This document shows positions 24,957 to 33,362 of a stretch of 64,000 nucleotides of DNA, piece by piece (position 1 is the first letter of the stretch; each line of letters begins with the position of its first letter). The notes beneath the pieces were generated by a model. That model was given only the letters and a program-made list of their open reading frames with translations, was not told the DNA's origin and ran no database searches. The DNA is from a virus. Position numbers and translations under genes: made by a program. The DNA is taken from the IMG/VR virus record IMGVR_UViG_3300024308_000024, positions 1-64,000 of that record; one strand, written 5' to 3'.

Positions 24957-25491
24957 GAAAGGAAAGTTTGTGACGTTCTCAGGAGAAGTCATGCGTCGTG
25001 CCGGGATTGTCTTTCCGCAGAACTTAATCAAACTCCCCTTTGGGAATTTGTATTGGGGCGGAGAAAGGATTACAGCAACTCTCCCTGAACTCTTTAACAT
25101 GACGCGCACGCAACGTCAAGCAGCGCTACGTGCGCTCCTGCAGGACGATGAAATGACGGTATGTTTAGGTTACCTTCTCGATGTCCGTAAAAACTTGTAC
25201 ATGCTGTATTCCGGCGTACGTTTCGTTAATGCTGTATTAACCTTGAGCGATGATGCAGTCATGGCATCACACTTCGATGGAGATCACGACAATTCAGTGT
25301 ACACAGCTGCGATGATCTCTGAGACCGCTGAGTGTGCGCTCGAAGTGTACAAACAATCGAACCGCAACGCGCCTGCTGTGTTTGCTACACACGACCTGGA
25401 AACAGTCATTAAAGAAATGGTAGAAGAAGGCCGTACGGGTTCTCTTCTGGAACACCTAACCCACATTGAACTAAAAGGACAAACACCATGA
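24943..25491 (+). CDS. hypothetical protein, possible paralogue of upstream Ntn-like protein, 182 aa
   Basis: Start at ATG 24943 with GAGGAGGAG, overlapping the upstream gene. The central part (TVCLGYLLDVRKNLYMLYSG ... Y..AMISETAECALEVY) follows a proteasome-like order weakly similar to the upstream gene. No nucleophile is evident (Met-Phe N-terminus), so if related it may be non-catalytic. Stop overlaps the next start (ATGA). Confidence 0.5.
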   Translation: MFLYKKGKFVTFSGEVMRRAGIVFPQNLIKLPFGNLYWGGERITATLPELFNMTRTQRQAALRALLQDDEMTVCLGYLLDVRKNLYMLYSGVRFVNAVLTLSDDAVMASHFDGDHDNSVYTAAMISETAECALEVYKQSNRNAPAVFATHDLETVIKEMVEEGRTGSLLEHLTHIELKGQTP

Positions 25492-25958
25492 GCGATAAAA
25501 TGATCGTGTTTCTACTCGTAGTCAGCGCATTTATCGGTGCGTTTATAGCCAACACACTAACTACACGTCGTTTAACGAAACTACGCGAAGAAGATCTGAA
25601 GCGACATCAAAAACAACAATTACTGCAAGAGATCTTAATCCGCTTAGATGCGTTGTGTACACCTTCGATGAAACTGGACGTTAATAAACCGGTGATGACC
25701 ACTCATGAACTAAGTACAGTGGAAATATACAGAAATGGGCCAGTCAAACAGGCTTTGTTTATGTATAAACGCCACTATGCCGTATTGGTTGAAGCGGCCG
25801 ATATAACCCTCTGGCTGACAGTAGACGGCGACGTTATCAAAGCGTACTTTTACTCCGGTTTGGGAAACGAACTGAACGACTTACAGTACATCCACAGAGA
25901 GCTTGAGAAAGCTTTGGTAAACAAACGAACTGAAAAGGAAACCACCCCATGCAACTAA
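25488..25958 (+). CDS. membrane-anchored hypothetical protein, 156 aa
   Basis: N-terminal span (MIVFLLVVSAFIGAFIANTL, residues 5-24) followed by basic residues and a long charged helix, then a soluble domain: a type II-like anchor with the bulk in the cytoplasm or periplasm, depending on orientation. Same architecture as the gene at 17781. Coupled to neighbours by overlaps on both sides. Confidence 0.75.
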   Translation: MSDKMIVFLLVVSAFIGAFIANTLTTRRLTKLREEDLKRHQKQQLLQEILIRLDALCTPSMKLDVNKPVMTTHELSTVEIYRNGPVKQALFMYKRHYAVLVEAADITLWLTVDGDVIKAYFYSGLGNELNDLQYIHRELEKALVNKRTEKETTPCN

Positions 25959-26407
25959 CCAAACTCGCTTTAAACTTTCAACCAGTCACGACACACCGCG
26001 GTTTTGAACACACGTTAGTCGAAGCTTTAAAAGAAGTCGGGTTGATTCTCGGCCTATATATCCCAAGTCAACTGGTCGAACATACCTGTTTTGTTGACGT
26101 CGACCAACTCGACGGCTGGAAAGGCGATATCGAAATCTATACCATCGAAAGCCCCACTTCCGACTTTGCTGGCGTGACTGTCTCCGGCGATTTCCGCGGG
26201 TGCGATCTAGACAATTTGCGATCCGTCGCGGCGGTGATCTGGGTGGACATCTGGATGAGTTGTGTCTCGACCTTTGAGGACGAAGAGGCGTGGGGTGAGT
26301 TGAATCGGCGCGCTGTAGTTCTACAGAAAGCGGCTCAAGAAGGGAAACTACAAACCGAAGTAGGGAGGATGCAGTTATGGCGACAACTGCGTTTGAAAGA
26401 AGAGTAA
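25949..26407 (+). CDS. hypothetical protein, 152 aa
   Basis: Overlaps the upstream end by 10 bases and the next gene by 31. Acidic, with a Trp-rich part (GWKGDIE, IWVDIW). No recognised domain. Confidence 0.72.
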   Translation: MQLTKLALNFQPVTTHRGFEHTLVEALKEVGLILGLYIPSQLVEHTCFVDVDQLDGWKGDIEIYTIESPTSDFAGVTVSGDFRGCDLDNLRSVAAVIWVDIWMSCVSTFEDEEAWGELNRRAVVLQKAAQEGKLQTEVGRMQLWRQLRLKEE

Positions 26408-26913
26408 GGGATCGTAATCGACCTCCTGTGGTTTCTTACCGTGATGAAACCCACAAGAAAGTAACACCGCTTCCGGTAGGCGCGGATACCACACTGGTAG
26501 AAGTAGTCCGGTTAGAAGTCCAAGTGAAAATCGGCGACACACGAGAGTACGTCGGTCCTTGGTCTGCTCCCTGTTACGACACGTCACTAGAATCGATCTG
26601 TTGGCGGTACAAACGTGAGTTGCGTGGGTATCCGCCAGAACCGCGTGAAGACGGTATTCCCATGGAGTTGTCCGGAACGTCTGTCCTCTGTGGATTTGAT
26701 AGCGAATGCCCTAACCACTACGTCTGGGTACCCTTCAAAGACACCTGGGAAGAAATGAAAGAATTGGGCTTTCGTTTTGCGGTGTATTCCGTACCGAATA
26801 ACAAACTCATGCGCGGGAAGTCTCAAGTGTGTTGGTGGGCCGAACACGGTACGTACCAACGTGACTTAGATTGGGATCAATTGTTAGAATTTCTTGAAAG
26901 GAGAGAAAGATGA
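26377..26913 (+). CDS. hypothetical protein, 178 aa
   Basis: GGAGGATGCAGTT before ATG. N-terminus basic and Pro/Arg rich; the C-terminal part has many Trp and Tyr and some Cys (about 107-156) without a regular metal motif. No recognised domain. Stop overlaps the next start. Confidence 0.72.
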   Translation: MATTAFERRVRDRNRPPVVSYRDETHKKVTPLPVGADTTLVEVVRLEVQVKIGDTREYVGPWSAPCYDTSLESICWRYKRELRGYPPEPREDGIPMELSGTSVLCGFDSECPNHYVWVPFKDTWEEMKELGFRFAVYSVPNNKLMRGKSQVCWWAEHGTYQRDLDWDQLLEFLERRER

Positions 26914-27353
26914 GTTTAGTGTTATTTGAAAAACCAACGTTTAAAGTGAAAACGTTGTTAGACTTTCATTTCAAAGGTAGTCGTTACACAGACTTACAGG
27001 GTCCGTTGCTGACACAACTCAGAGAAGCACTGGCTGTTGCTGGTGTGGTGTGTGACTACACCGTAAATACTTTAGTCCCTAACCACGACCTTGGAATTAC
27101 GGTACATTTACACGACGTACATGACCGTACTCCCACTTGTAAGGTGTTATTTGAATCGGAGGCAGACAACACGCCCAAACGTCTGAGTGTGTTAATTGAC
27201 GCTTACCAAAATCTGAGCAACCCAGCTATGCGGTTGATCTTTGATGAAGTCTGTGCGCAGGTGTACGAACACTTAGCTGGAATGTTTGGCGTGGTGACCG
27301 AGCAGTCGGTAAAGCAAGCCGTGGGCCAAGCGGTGCTGCACCATCGGGTTTAG
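26910..27353 (+). CDS. hypothetical protein, 147 aa
   Basis: Coupled to the upstream gene by ATGA. Alpha/beta, soluble-looking. The C-terminus is helical (EQSVKQAVGQAVLHHRV). No recognised function. Terminator follows. Confidence 0.73.
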   Translation: MSLVLFEKPTFKVKTLLDFHFKGSRYTDLQGPLLTQLREALAVAGVVCDYTVNTLVPNHDLGITVHLHDVHDRTPTCKVLFESEADNTPKRLSVLIDAYQNLSNPAMRLIFDEVCAQVYEHLAGMFGVVTEQSVKQAVGQAVLHHRV

Positions 27354-27360
27354 CGTACAC

Positions 27361-27391
27361 AAAGAAAGAAGCTTCGGTTTCTTTCTTTTTT
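27361..27391 (+). terminator. rho-independent terminator
   Basis: GAAAGAA / TTTCTTTC stem around GCTTCGG, then TTTTTTG. Confidence 0.8.
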
Positions 27392-27475
27392 GCTGTAAAA
27401 TAATCATTTGTGTGACGAATCCTTTGGGCGTCGGCCGGCGTCCTTTAATTTCCCTAAGCTTAAGGAATGTTTACA

Positions 27476-28249
27476 ATGTCCAAGAAAAGAAACAACACCA
27501 CCGCAGCAACAGCGCCGACTGAAGCACCTGCGGTAGAAACGACCGAACTGGAAACAGAAATTGGCCAATTAGACAGCGCAGAAGAATCAATTGGTGTGGA
27601 TGAACCAGCTTCTGAAACTGCAGAGACTCCAGAAAACGACGACGTCACTACAGAAGCTGAAATGGCTGCTACTGACGTGTCAACGGAGCCAGAAGCCACA
27701 GCTGAAGAAGCGCCTGTAGTGGAAGAGCCAGCTGCTGTAGAAACTCCAACCCCTGCCCCAGCAGAGCCAGCCAGTCGTTGGGAAGAACCAGCCGCTACTC
27801 CGGCAGACGCGCCTGAAGTCGCTGTATTCAAACGAACCATCGACGCCTACGTGAAAGAAATGGCAGCGAACGTTGCTGTAGAAATTCGTACTGGTGCAAA
27901 TCACCAATCGGCTTTATTCCGTGGTGTGATGCAAGCCATCGAATACAGTAACGGTCAACACTTCGGCCACTGCATGAAAGCGTTAACAGAAGCGTTAGGT
28001 ACACAAAGCGCTTTCGGTCCTCGTCACCTGTTCCGTTTCTTAGACGCACGTGACATCCGTATGACTAAACCACAGATCGAAGAGTTTAAAGACTTCTTCA
28101 CGGTATTGGTTTCTGTGTCTACGTCAAACCCAGGTGAGCGCGCTTTAGTCTCCAGCCGTTACAACCTGCAATTAGCGTTCCGTTGCATTAAGAACGAAAC
28201 GTACCGTCAACGCTTCATGGCGTGGTACAAACAGTTCTGTGCGATTTAA
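27476..28249 (+). CDS. hypothetical protein with acidic disordered N-terminus, 257 aa
   Basis: Start set at 27476 rather than the ATG at 27467, because TAAGGA is only correctly spaced for the second. Residues 1-115 are almost wholly A, E, T, P and V, a disordered acidic linker; residues 120-257 form a helical domain (VFKRTIDAYVKEMAANV to the end). No recognised family. Such acidic tails occur in scaffolding, head and DNA-binding proteins. It ends at a convergent terminator. Confidence 0.8.
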   Translation: MSKKRNNTTAATAPTEAPAVETTELETEIGQLDSAEESIGVDEPASETAETPENDDVTTEAEMAATDVSTEPEATAEEAPVVEEPAAVETPTPAPAEPASRWEEPAATPADAPEVAVFKRTIDAYVKEMAANVAVEIRTGANHQSALFRGVMQAIEYSNGQHFGHCMKALTEALGTQSAFGPRHLFRFLDARDIRMTKPQIEEFKDFFTVLVSVSTSNPGERALVSSRYNLQLAFRCIKNETYRQRFMAWYKQFCAI

Positions 28250-28261
28250 TACACTGTACGT

Positions 28262-28295
28262 GCATACAGAGAGAGCCTGAGCTCTCTCTGTATGC
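28262..28295. terminator. bidirectional terminator
   Basis: GCATACAGAGAGAGC-CTGA-GCTCTCTCTGTATGC, a perfect 15-bp stem between convergent genes. Confidence 0.75.
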
Positions 28296-28298
28296 GGT

Positions 28299-28721
28299 CT
28301 AGTCTTTAGGTAACACCAACAACGTCACTGCAAAGTGTGAGGGGTCTCCCCACGTGTGACGTATGGGTTCAAACTCCACGTGACTTTCGACTCCTTCCCG
28401 TAAACGATCGTGTTGTCCTTTATGAGGGACTTGCCGTGTGAGTGAAGGAGCTTGTTGAAAGGTTTCCAGTGCGATGAGTTTAGCACTGGTGAGATCGTCT
28501 ATTACGCTATCGAATAACGCTTGGTGTTTGCGTGGTAAGTCCAGTAACCCAAGCTGCATGCGTAGCTCAGCAAACCCGTGCTCAAAACGCTCTAGTAACA
28601 CCCACTCGTACGCTTTCTGGTCGATGGAGTCGAATATCACCTCCACCGTTCCATAAAGAAACGGCTTAGGTTTAGGCTCAGTCACCGTACGGTGAGCGAT
28701 CAGTAACACAGACAGCCTCAT
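28299..28721 (-). CDS. hypothetical protein downstream of DNA polymerase, 140 aa
   Basis: ATG overlaps the stop of DNA polymerase exon 2 (ATGA), so it is coupled to it. Contains a helical middle (FEHGFAELRMQLGLL) and a strand-rich C-terminus. It does not show polymerase motifs B or C, so it is not the missing palm part. No recognised function. Confidence 0.72.
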   Translation of the reverse strand: MRLSVLLIAHRTVTEPKPKPFLYGTVEVIFDSIDQKAYEWVLLERFEHGFAELRMQLGLLDLPRKHQALFDSVIDDLTSAKLIALETFQQAPSLTRQVPHKGQHDRLREGVESHVEFEPIRHTWGDPSHFAVTLLVLPKD

Positions 28722-28957
28722 GCGACCTCCTTTTCTTGCTCAGCTAAGTACGCTTCTAATGCATCGTCAAACCTTGGTAATTGATACATCGTACAACACC
28801 AGTCTACCGCGTTGGTCATCCCACCTGTCATGTTAATCCCACATATCCGACGGTCTTGGTCGGACACCCCTACAATCTCACACACTTCTACCAACGTCGT
28901 TGACTTACAGACGTTTAAGAAGATCTCTGTGTACGGATAAGAGGATTTTACGTCTAA
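28718..28957 (-). CDS. DNA polymerase family B, exon 2
   Basis: 79 residues that complete the polymerase after removal of the intron. It starts with LDVKSSYPYTE, in which DVKSSYP is palm motif A (D..S.YP; the Asp binds the catalytic metal), and contains GINMTGGMTNAV. It then ends after 567 residues in total. Motif B (K...NS.YG) and motif C (DTD) are not visible, so either they are strongly diverged or the rest of the palm and fingers is encoded elsewhere. Exon boundary placed so that the product reads CWVSD-LDVKSSYP and the intron ends in G. Confidence 0.75.
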   Translation of the reverse strand, partial: LDVKSSYPYTEIFLNVCKSTTLVEVCEIVGVSDQDRRICGINMTGGMTNAVDWCCTMYQLPRFDDALEAYLAEQEKEVA

Positions 28958-29398
28958 CGGTTTGTTCAAGAGTAAACGCGACTTACTCTCCGCGTGGTTG
29001 CCCACACTGCTGCAGGTTTTCCCTGCACGCCCAGACTATATCTTCACCGTGCGCGTTAGAAACGCGTTTAGGTGGGTTCTTATTTCGAAACGCCTTGAGT
29101 GTATACTCCGCTTGCGTCCCTACTCCCCGCTACGGGATAGTCGTTGAACTCTGGTGGTTTAGAACCACCCCAGCTGCTGGTTAACCATTGTTTACAACCC
29201 TTAGCACCTTGCGTCTAACAAAGCTTTTATTTCAGCTTAGGTTATCTCAAAACTTTTTTCTATCTTTCGATGGCATTCACGTCTGTCCTCACGGACTGCG
29301 TTGTAGCGTTTTGAGCTTTAGTGTATTCCAGCAATTAAAGAACCTACACCCACTCTCTTTCGAGAATAGGGGACTCGGTGTGTCGTAACACACCTAGA
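28958..29398 (-). ncRNA. group I intron in DNA polymerase gene
   Basis: Minus strand. Core signatures are GTTCAACGACTATCCCGTAGC-like sequence (P7 5' strand GACTAT, at 29142-29137) and GATATAGTC (P7 3' strand ATAGTC, at 29039-29034), an intact P7 pair. Further 3' are a P9-like hairpin (TGCAGG-GAAAA-CCTGCA) and a GCAA-capped stem (GTGTGG/CCACGC). It shares the core, P9 and 3'-end pattern with the intron in the helicase gene. No homing endonuclease ORF. Splice sites (after 29399, before 28957) are predicted from protein continuity and a terminal G; the P1 pairing is weak, so the 5' site may be off by a few bases. Confidence 0.85.
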
Positions 29399-30862
29399 AT
29401 CGCTTACCCAACATCGTGCTTGAGACCGAAGCTCAGGAAAGTCTGAGCATACGAAAATCCCATTCTCCTCCACTAGGTGTGAAGGAAGCGTGATAATCCA
29501 CCCTTCACGGGAGATCACGTACTCGTCTAACGGGTCTAGCATTTGGTCAGAGATACTACAGAGTACCATCTGGTTTTCTAAACAGAAGAAGTGTAAGTCA
29601 TCCGCTAACTGTTTAGGCGTAGACTTAAACGTGTGGATCTCACCAAACCCTACCAATTCAGGTAACGTCAATTGCAAGTCCATCGTTTTCTCATCCAGAA
29701 GCTCTACACCGATGGAGTCGAATAAGTTATATACCAAGTACTCAATTTTGTATTGAGTCTGCATGACGTAGTGCCATTCTCTCCCAGACTTCCCTTTCGC
29801 TCCATCGAATTTCAGTTTCTGACGTTTGATGTTTTTATCCAGTACGTCATCGAGTTTGTAACTGGATTCCATCCCTGCAGCTTTACGAATCATCGCGTAA
29901 ACGATCATGGCGTCTACCCAGTAAAACGTAGACGGGACGTCAAAAGTGTGCCAGCGTTCATGGGGACTCAACGGTTGTTGTTTCCCAGAGCTTGTGACTT
30001 TGTTTTCAGTCCCTTCGATATACCGTGGGTTTCTGAATTCGTAAGGAACACGAGGGTCACAGAACACCTGACCAACGTCCAGTCCTTCTTCCTGTACAGT
30101 AGCAATGAGTTTAGGTAAGTCGAAGTTGATGTTCCAACACGCCATAAAGTCAGGTTCGAGTTCATGCGCTCGTTGCATGACGTATTTCACTGCTGCCGCA
30201 GGAGAGTCAACGACCTTAAAGTCGACGGTGATCTCACGCTGACGGATGTCTTCACCGATGTGTTTATCAATCGCTGCAAAGAGTCGACGCTCAACGTCTA
30301 CAGTTCCTTCTAAGAACTTTTCTGTAGCAACTAACACGGCGTGTTTCCCACACGTCAGTGAGATTGCGATGATATCCCCAAATTCATCCGAGTCCACAAC
30401 GTCGGTTTCTATGTCGAGTACAGCTAAAGTGGACTTGGAGGATACGTCAGGCCAGCGTTCTTGGTATTTCTTTTTAATCCGTGTCGCAACAGTAGCATCG
30501 GCACCATACACGTACGGAGAGCGCGCTAAACGTCGCAATGGTAAGTCTTTACCGCCTCGTAACCCTAACGCTTGAGAAAGCTTCTCAGGGAGTTTGCGTT
30601 GAGTCGTCGTGTACTTCTGTAAACGACTCAAAGGTTCTGCGATCTTTTTCTCACGGTAGGTGCGCAGTGCAGGTTTTACCACGTAGAAATCCATCGGTGG
30701 GTTATTCACTTGACGGAAGTTGGTGGTTTGTGTTCCGTCTTGAAAATGGATACGTTCTTTGATAAACACCGCATCATCAGAAGACATCGCTCGGTTCGAA
30801 GGCATGTAAATGACATGCTTGCATTCAATCCCTTTGATCTCTTTTTTTGGTTGTTCAGACAT
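29399..30862 (-). CDS. DNA polymerase family B, exon 1 (3'-5' exonuclease and N-terminal part)
   Basis: 488 residues. Exonuclease motifs are all present: Exo I DIET (150-153), Exo II NINFD (244-248) and Exo III YNLFD (378-382). The exon ends at about ...RSQARCWVSD; beyond that the frame runs into intron sequence and stops at 29318, so the unspliced transcript would give a truncated protein with a foreign tail. TAAGGATC before ATG. It is divergent from the metalloprotease gene, with 85 bases between. Replicative polymerase of the phage (family knowledge). Confidence 0.9.
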
Positions 30863-30947
30863 CTTGATCCTTACTTACGTGTAAAGTTATCCTACAGTAT
30901 GTCAATCGTGTGTAACTATTTAATCCGTTGGACCATTGGAGAGGTTT

Positions 30948-32240
30948 ATGAAACCCATTTTAAAGCGGTACGCCGCTGAAGCAATCGCGCACCAAGACCC
31001 CGCACTTTTTAATGAGATCTCTCTGATTATCTCTGAAGTGAAAGCCGAAGGGAAATACGACAAAGACGCGTTTAAGCGCACACGTTTACGTAAAGTGATC
31101 TTTGATCGCTTAGGGATAGACACGTTGTTTATTGTCGATTTCTCACCTAGCCCAAATGCGTACGTGATGCCACCGACGATCGATGTCAACCATCCGTTGA
31201 TTTCCATGTTTAGACGTTCTAGTTGGGGCTCGAACGAACAAGGGAAAGCGTTGGTGCGTTGTAACGACTACAAGAAAGCGGTCGGTGTGGTAGATCGCGA
31301 GAAGTCAAAAGTCACAGGTGCGTTCTCGAAACTCACACTCGACGCCGCTGTGACTAAAGGAATGTTCACAAGCGATTTCACACCAGACGAAATTGCAGCA
31401 GTGATTCTACATGAGCTGGGTCATGTCTTCTCCTACTACGAGTGTTTGGCGGAGACCCTAACGACCAACTACGTCTTGACGCAAGCGACGCGTGAGTTCA
31501 TGGGTATCGAGAACGCCAAACAACGTATCGAGTTCTTAGAAGACTTAGAGAACGTCATGGAGATCAAAATAGAAGACAAAGAGCACGTTGCTGAAACGAG
31601 CGACGCTGACGTCTTCCAAACGTTGATCTTAAAAGACAAAATCGAAGAGACGCGTTCTGAGTTCGGTGTTCCTTTATTTGACGTCCGTAGCTACGAGCAC
31701 CTGAGTGATCAGTTTTCGTCTCGCCACGGTGCGTCTTTGGCGTTAGCTTCGGCTCTGTCAAAACTGTACCACGGCGCGTTCTTTGGAATTGGAGCTCGGT
31801 CGGCACGCGGCACGATTTTATTTTTAATAACAGAAATCATAAAAATCTTAGGGTTCATTGGTTTTGTCATAGCAGCATCAAAAGGTGAACCCACATCTAT
31901 CACGATCATACTGTCGATTCTGTTTAATAACCCGTTCTACGACGACTACGACCAACCTGAATTACGCCTAGAGCGCATACGTCGTGATTTACAGACGATG
32001 CTGAAAGATAAGGACTTACAACCAGCTGTCGAGAAAAAGGTCTTAGAAGATCTTGACGCCATCGAGTTACTGGTTAAGAAATTAACCGACCGTGAGTCCC
32101 TGTGGCAGAAGATCTGGCTGGTAATCGTTCCAGGTACCCGTAAACAACGCCGTACGTACAAAATGCAGATCGAGCTTGAAAAGCTTGCTGCAAATAACCT
32201 GTACGCTCGCGCTGCTGAATTCCGTCAATTACAAAGCTAA
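30948..32240 (+). CDS. zinc metalloprotease-like protein with HELGH motif, 430 aa
   Basis: Start set at ATG 30948 (GGAGAGG upstream). Carries HELGH (155-159) with E166 as a possible third zinc ligand: the HExxH gluzincin/M48-like signature. One or two hydrophobic segments about 283-325 (ILFLITEIIKILGFIGFVIAA, shortened here) suggest membrane insertion, as in M48-type proteases. The C-terminal part is a charged coiled coil (about 335-400). It leads into the head-protein genes, so a role in virion assembly or host membrane action is possible; the substrate is unknown. Confidence 0.75.
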   Translation: MKPILKRYAAEAIAHQDPALFNEISLIISEVKAEGKYDKDAFKRTRLRKVIFDRLGIDTLFIVDFSPSPNAYVMPPTIDVNHPLISMFRRSSWGSNEQGKALVRCNDYKKAVGVVDREKSKVTGAFSKLTLDAAVTKGMFTSDFTPDEIAAVILHELGHVFSYYECLAETLTTNYVLTQATREFMGIENAKQRIEFLEDLENVMEIKIEDKEHVAETSDADVFQTLILKDKIEETRSEFGVPLFDVRSYEHLSDQFSSRHGASLALASALSKLYHGAFFGIGARSARGTILFLITEIIKILGFIGFVIAASKGEPTSITIILSILFNNPFYDDYDQPELRLERIRRDLQTMLKDKDLQPAVEKKVLEDLDAIELLVKKLTDRESLWQKIWLVIVPGTRKQRRTYKMQIELEKLAANNLYARAAEFRQLQS

Positions 32241-32258
32241 AACAATAAGGAGTGGTGA

Positions 32259-32672
32259 ATGAACCATACGACCGCACTTCAGGTTGCTAAGACCCTGAAA
32301 GAACTCAACGTCCCAGACATCGACTTACATGTCGCTGCCGCATTGGCATGGGCAATGCCTTTGCCGGTAAACAACAAAGATGACGCGTTAGGTTTCTACG
32401 CGAAACATTGCCAGGGGTATATTCGTGACTCGGTGTCTGACATCAACGAGTCGGTGATCCTGAAAGTTCCTTACGTGATCCAAAAGGTACGTGAGTTTTA
32501 CGATGCTCGGTTACTGTGCGCTTACAGCTTAGGTTGTCAGTTAGACCAGATCATTCCGAAGATCGATCCAAACCACGTAGGCGCTTACAAGCAGTTAGTA
32601 GACGCCATAGAAGCCGATTACGTAGCACAGGGAATGTCAGCATGGTCACAGGGCAATACAGTCACGTCATAG
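32259..32672 (+). CDS. hypothetical protein, 137 aa
   Basis: AATAAGGAG before ATG. Helical, soluble-looking; no recognised domain. Overlaps the next gene by 31 bases. Confidence 0.75.
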   Translation: MNHTTALQVAKTLKELNVPDIDLHVAAALAWAMPLPVNNKDDALGFYAKHCQGYIRDSVSDINESVILKVPYVIQKVREFYDARLLCAYSLGCQLDQIIPKIDPNHVGAYKQLVDAIEADYVAQGMSAWSQGNTVTS

Positions 32673-33349
32673 ACGCGTTACCTGCCGAAGTAGGGGTCTT
32701 TCTAGAGACCCCTCGTGTCGTTTGCACAGAAGCGCACTTAAACACGTTCTTACACGAATTCCAACAGACGTTCGGAATCGGTTGCCAGTACTTAGCGAAA
32801 GTTCTCTCTGAGCTTTCAGAGTACGCGATCGACCCTCACTCGTTAGACCTTCGGAACGACCACAGGTGGCTTCAGTGCGCACGCGCACATACCCAATTAC
32901 AGCAGCCTCTCTCTGCCTTGTATACCGACACCAGAGACACCGTAGACGTTTTAAAAACAGTGCTAAGTACACCTTTACTAGAGGATGCATTAGACGTTTT
33001 AGACCACTTCCACGCCCTCACAGAACGAGACGCGTGGTTGTCGTGGTTAGGGATAACGACACGGACTCCGTTTGATACCGTGGCGGTGTTACGGGATCGG
33101 ATACACGAGTGGAAACCTTTATGTAAACAAAGTGTACGTGTGTTACCTAAACATGCGTTACTCAAACCTCACACGCTGGTGTCGTTACTCCAAGACACTG
33201 TAGCGGATCGGTTGTCTGTACAAGTCCCTTTGGATGACCCGTACATCCCAGCGGTGGTAGAGGGCCTTACAGCGCTTTTAGAGCGCGTTTCGTTACTAGG
33301 TGCCGTGAGTACACTCACACTCGTCACCCATCGTCAATTACAAGCGTAA
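32642..33349 (+). CDS. hypothetical protein, 235 aa
   Basis: Start set at ATG 32642, with AGGGAATG upstream; an earlier in-frame start would lie deep in the preceding gene and give an Arg-rich, unlikely N-terminus. All-helical, Leu-rich protein. No recognised domain. Followed closely by the head-protein genes, so possibly virion-related. Confidence 0.7.
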   Translation: MVTGQYSHVIDALPAEVGVFLETPRVVCTEAHLNTFLHEFQQTFGIGCQYLAKVLSELSEYAIDPHSLDLRNDHRWLQCARAHTQLQQPLSALYTDTRDTVDVLKTVLSTPLLEDALDVLDHFHALTERDAWLSWLGITTRTPFDTVAVLRDRIHEWKPLCKQSVRVLPKHALLKPHTLVSLLQDTVADRLSVQVPLDDPYIPAVVEGLTALLERVSLLGAVSTLTLVTHRQLQA

Positions 33350-33362
33350 ATAGGAGCGTGTT

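Noticed and set aside
27460-27840. Long Ser/Ala-rich frame on the minus strand
   Set aside because: Antisense shadow of the Ala/Glu/Thr-rich N-terminal region of the plus-strand gene; no ribosome site and low complexity.
28961-29005. Polymerase exon 2 starting at the GTG at 29005 (GNHAESKSRLLLNKP)
   Set aside because: That segment aligns with the P9.1/P9.2 part of the helicase intron and would add a foreign insert before motif A; the join at 28957 gives a continuous family pattern.
28960-29390. Homing endonuclease in the polymerase or helicase intron
   Set aside because: Neither intron contains a frame longer than about 70 codons with LAGLIDADG, HNH or GIY-YIG features.
30863-30947. Sigma70 promoter (TTGACA on the minus strand) before the DNA polymerase gene
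   Set aside because: A TTGACA word is present, but no fitting -10 hexamer at 16-18 bases spacing was found.
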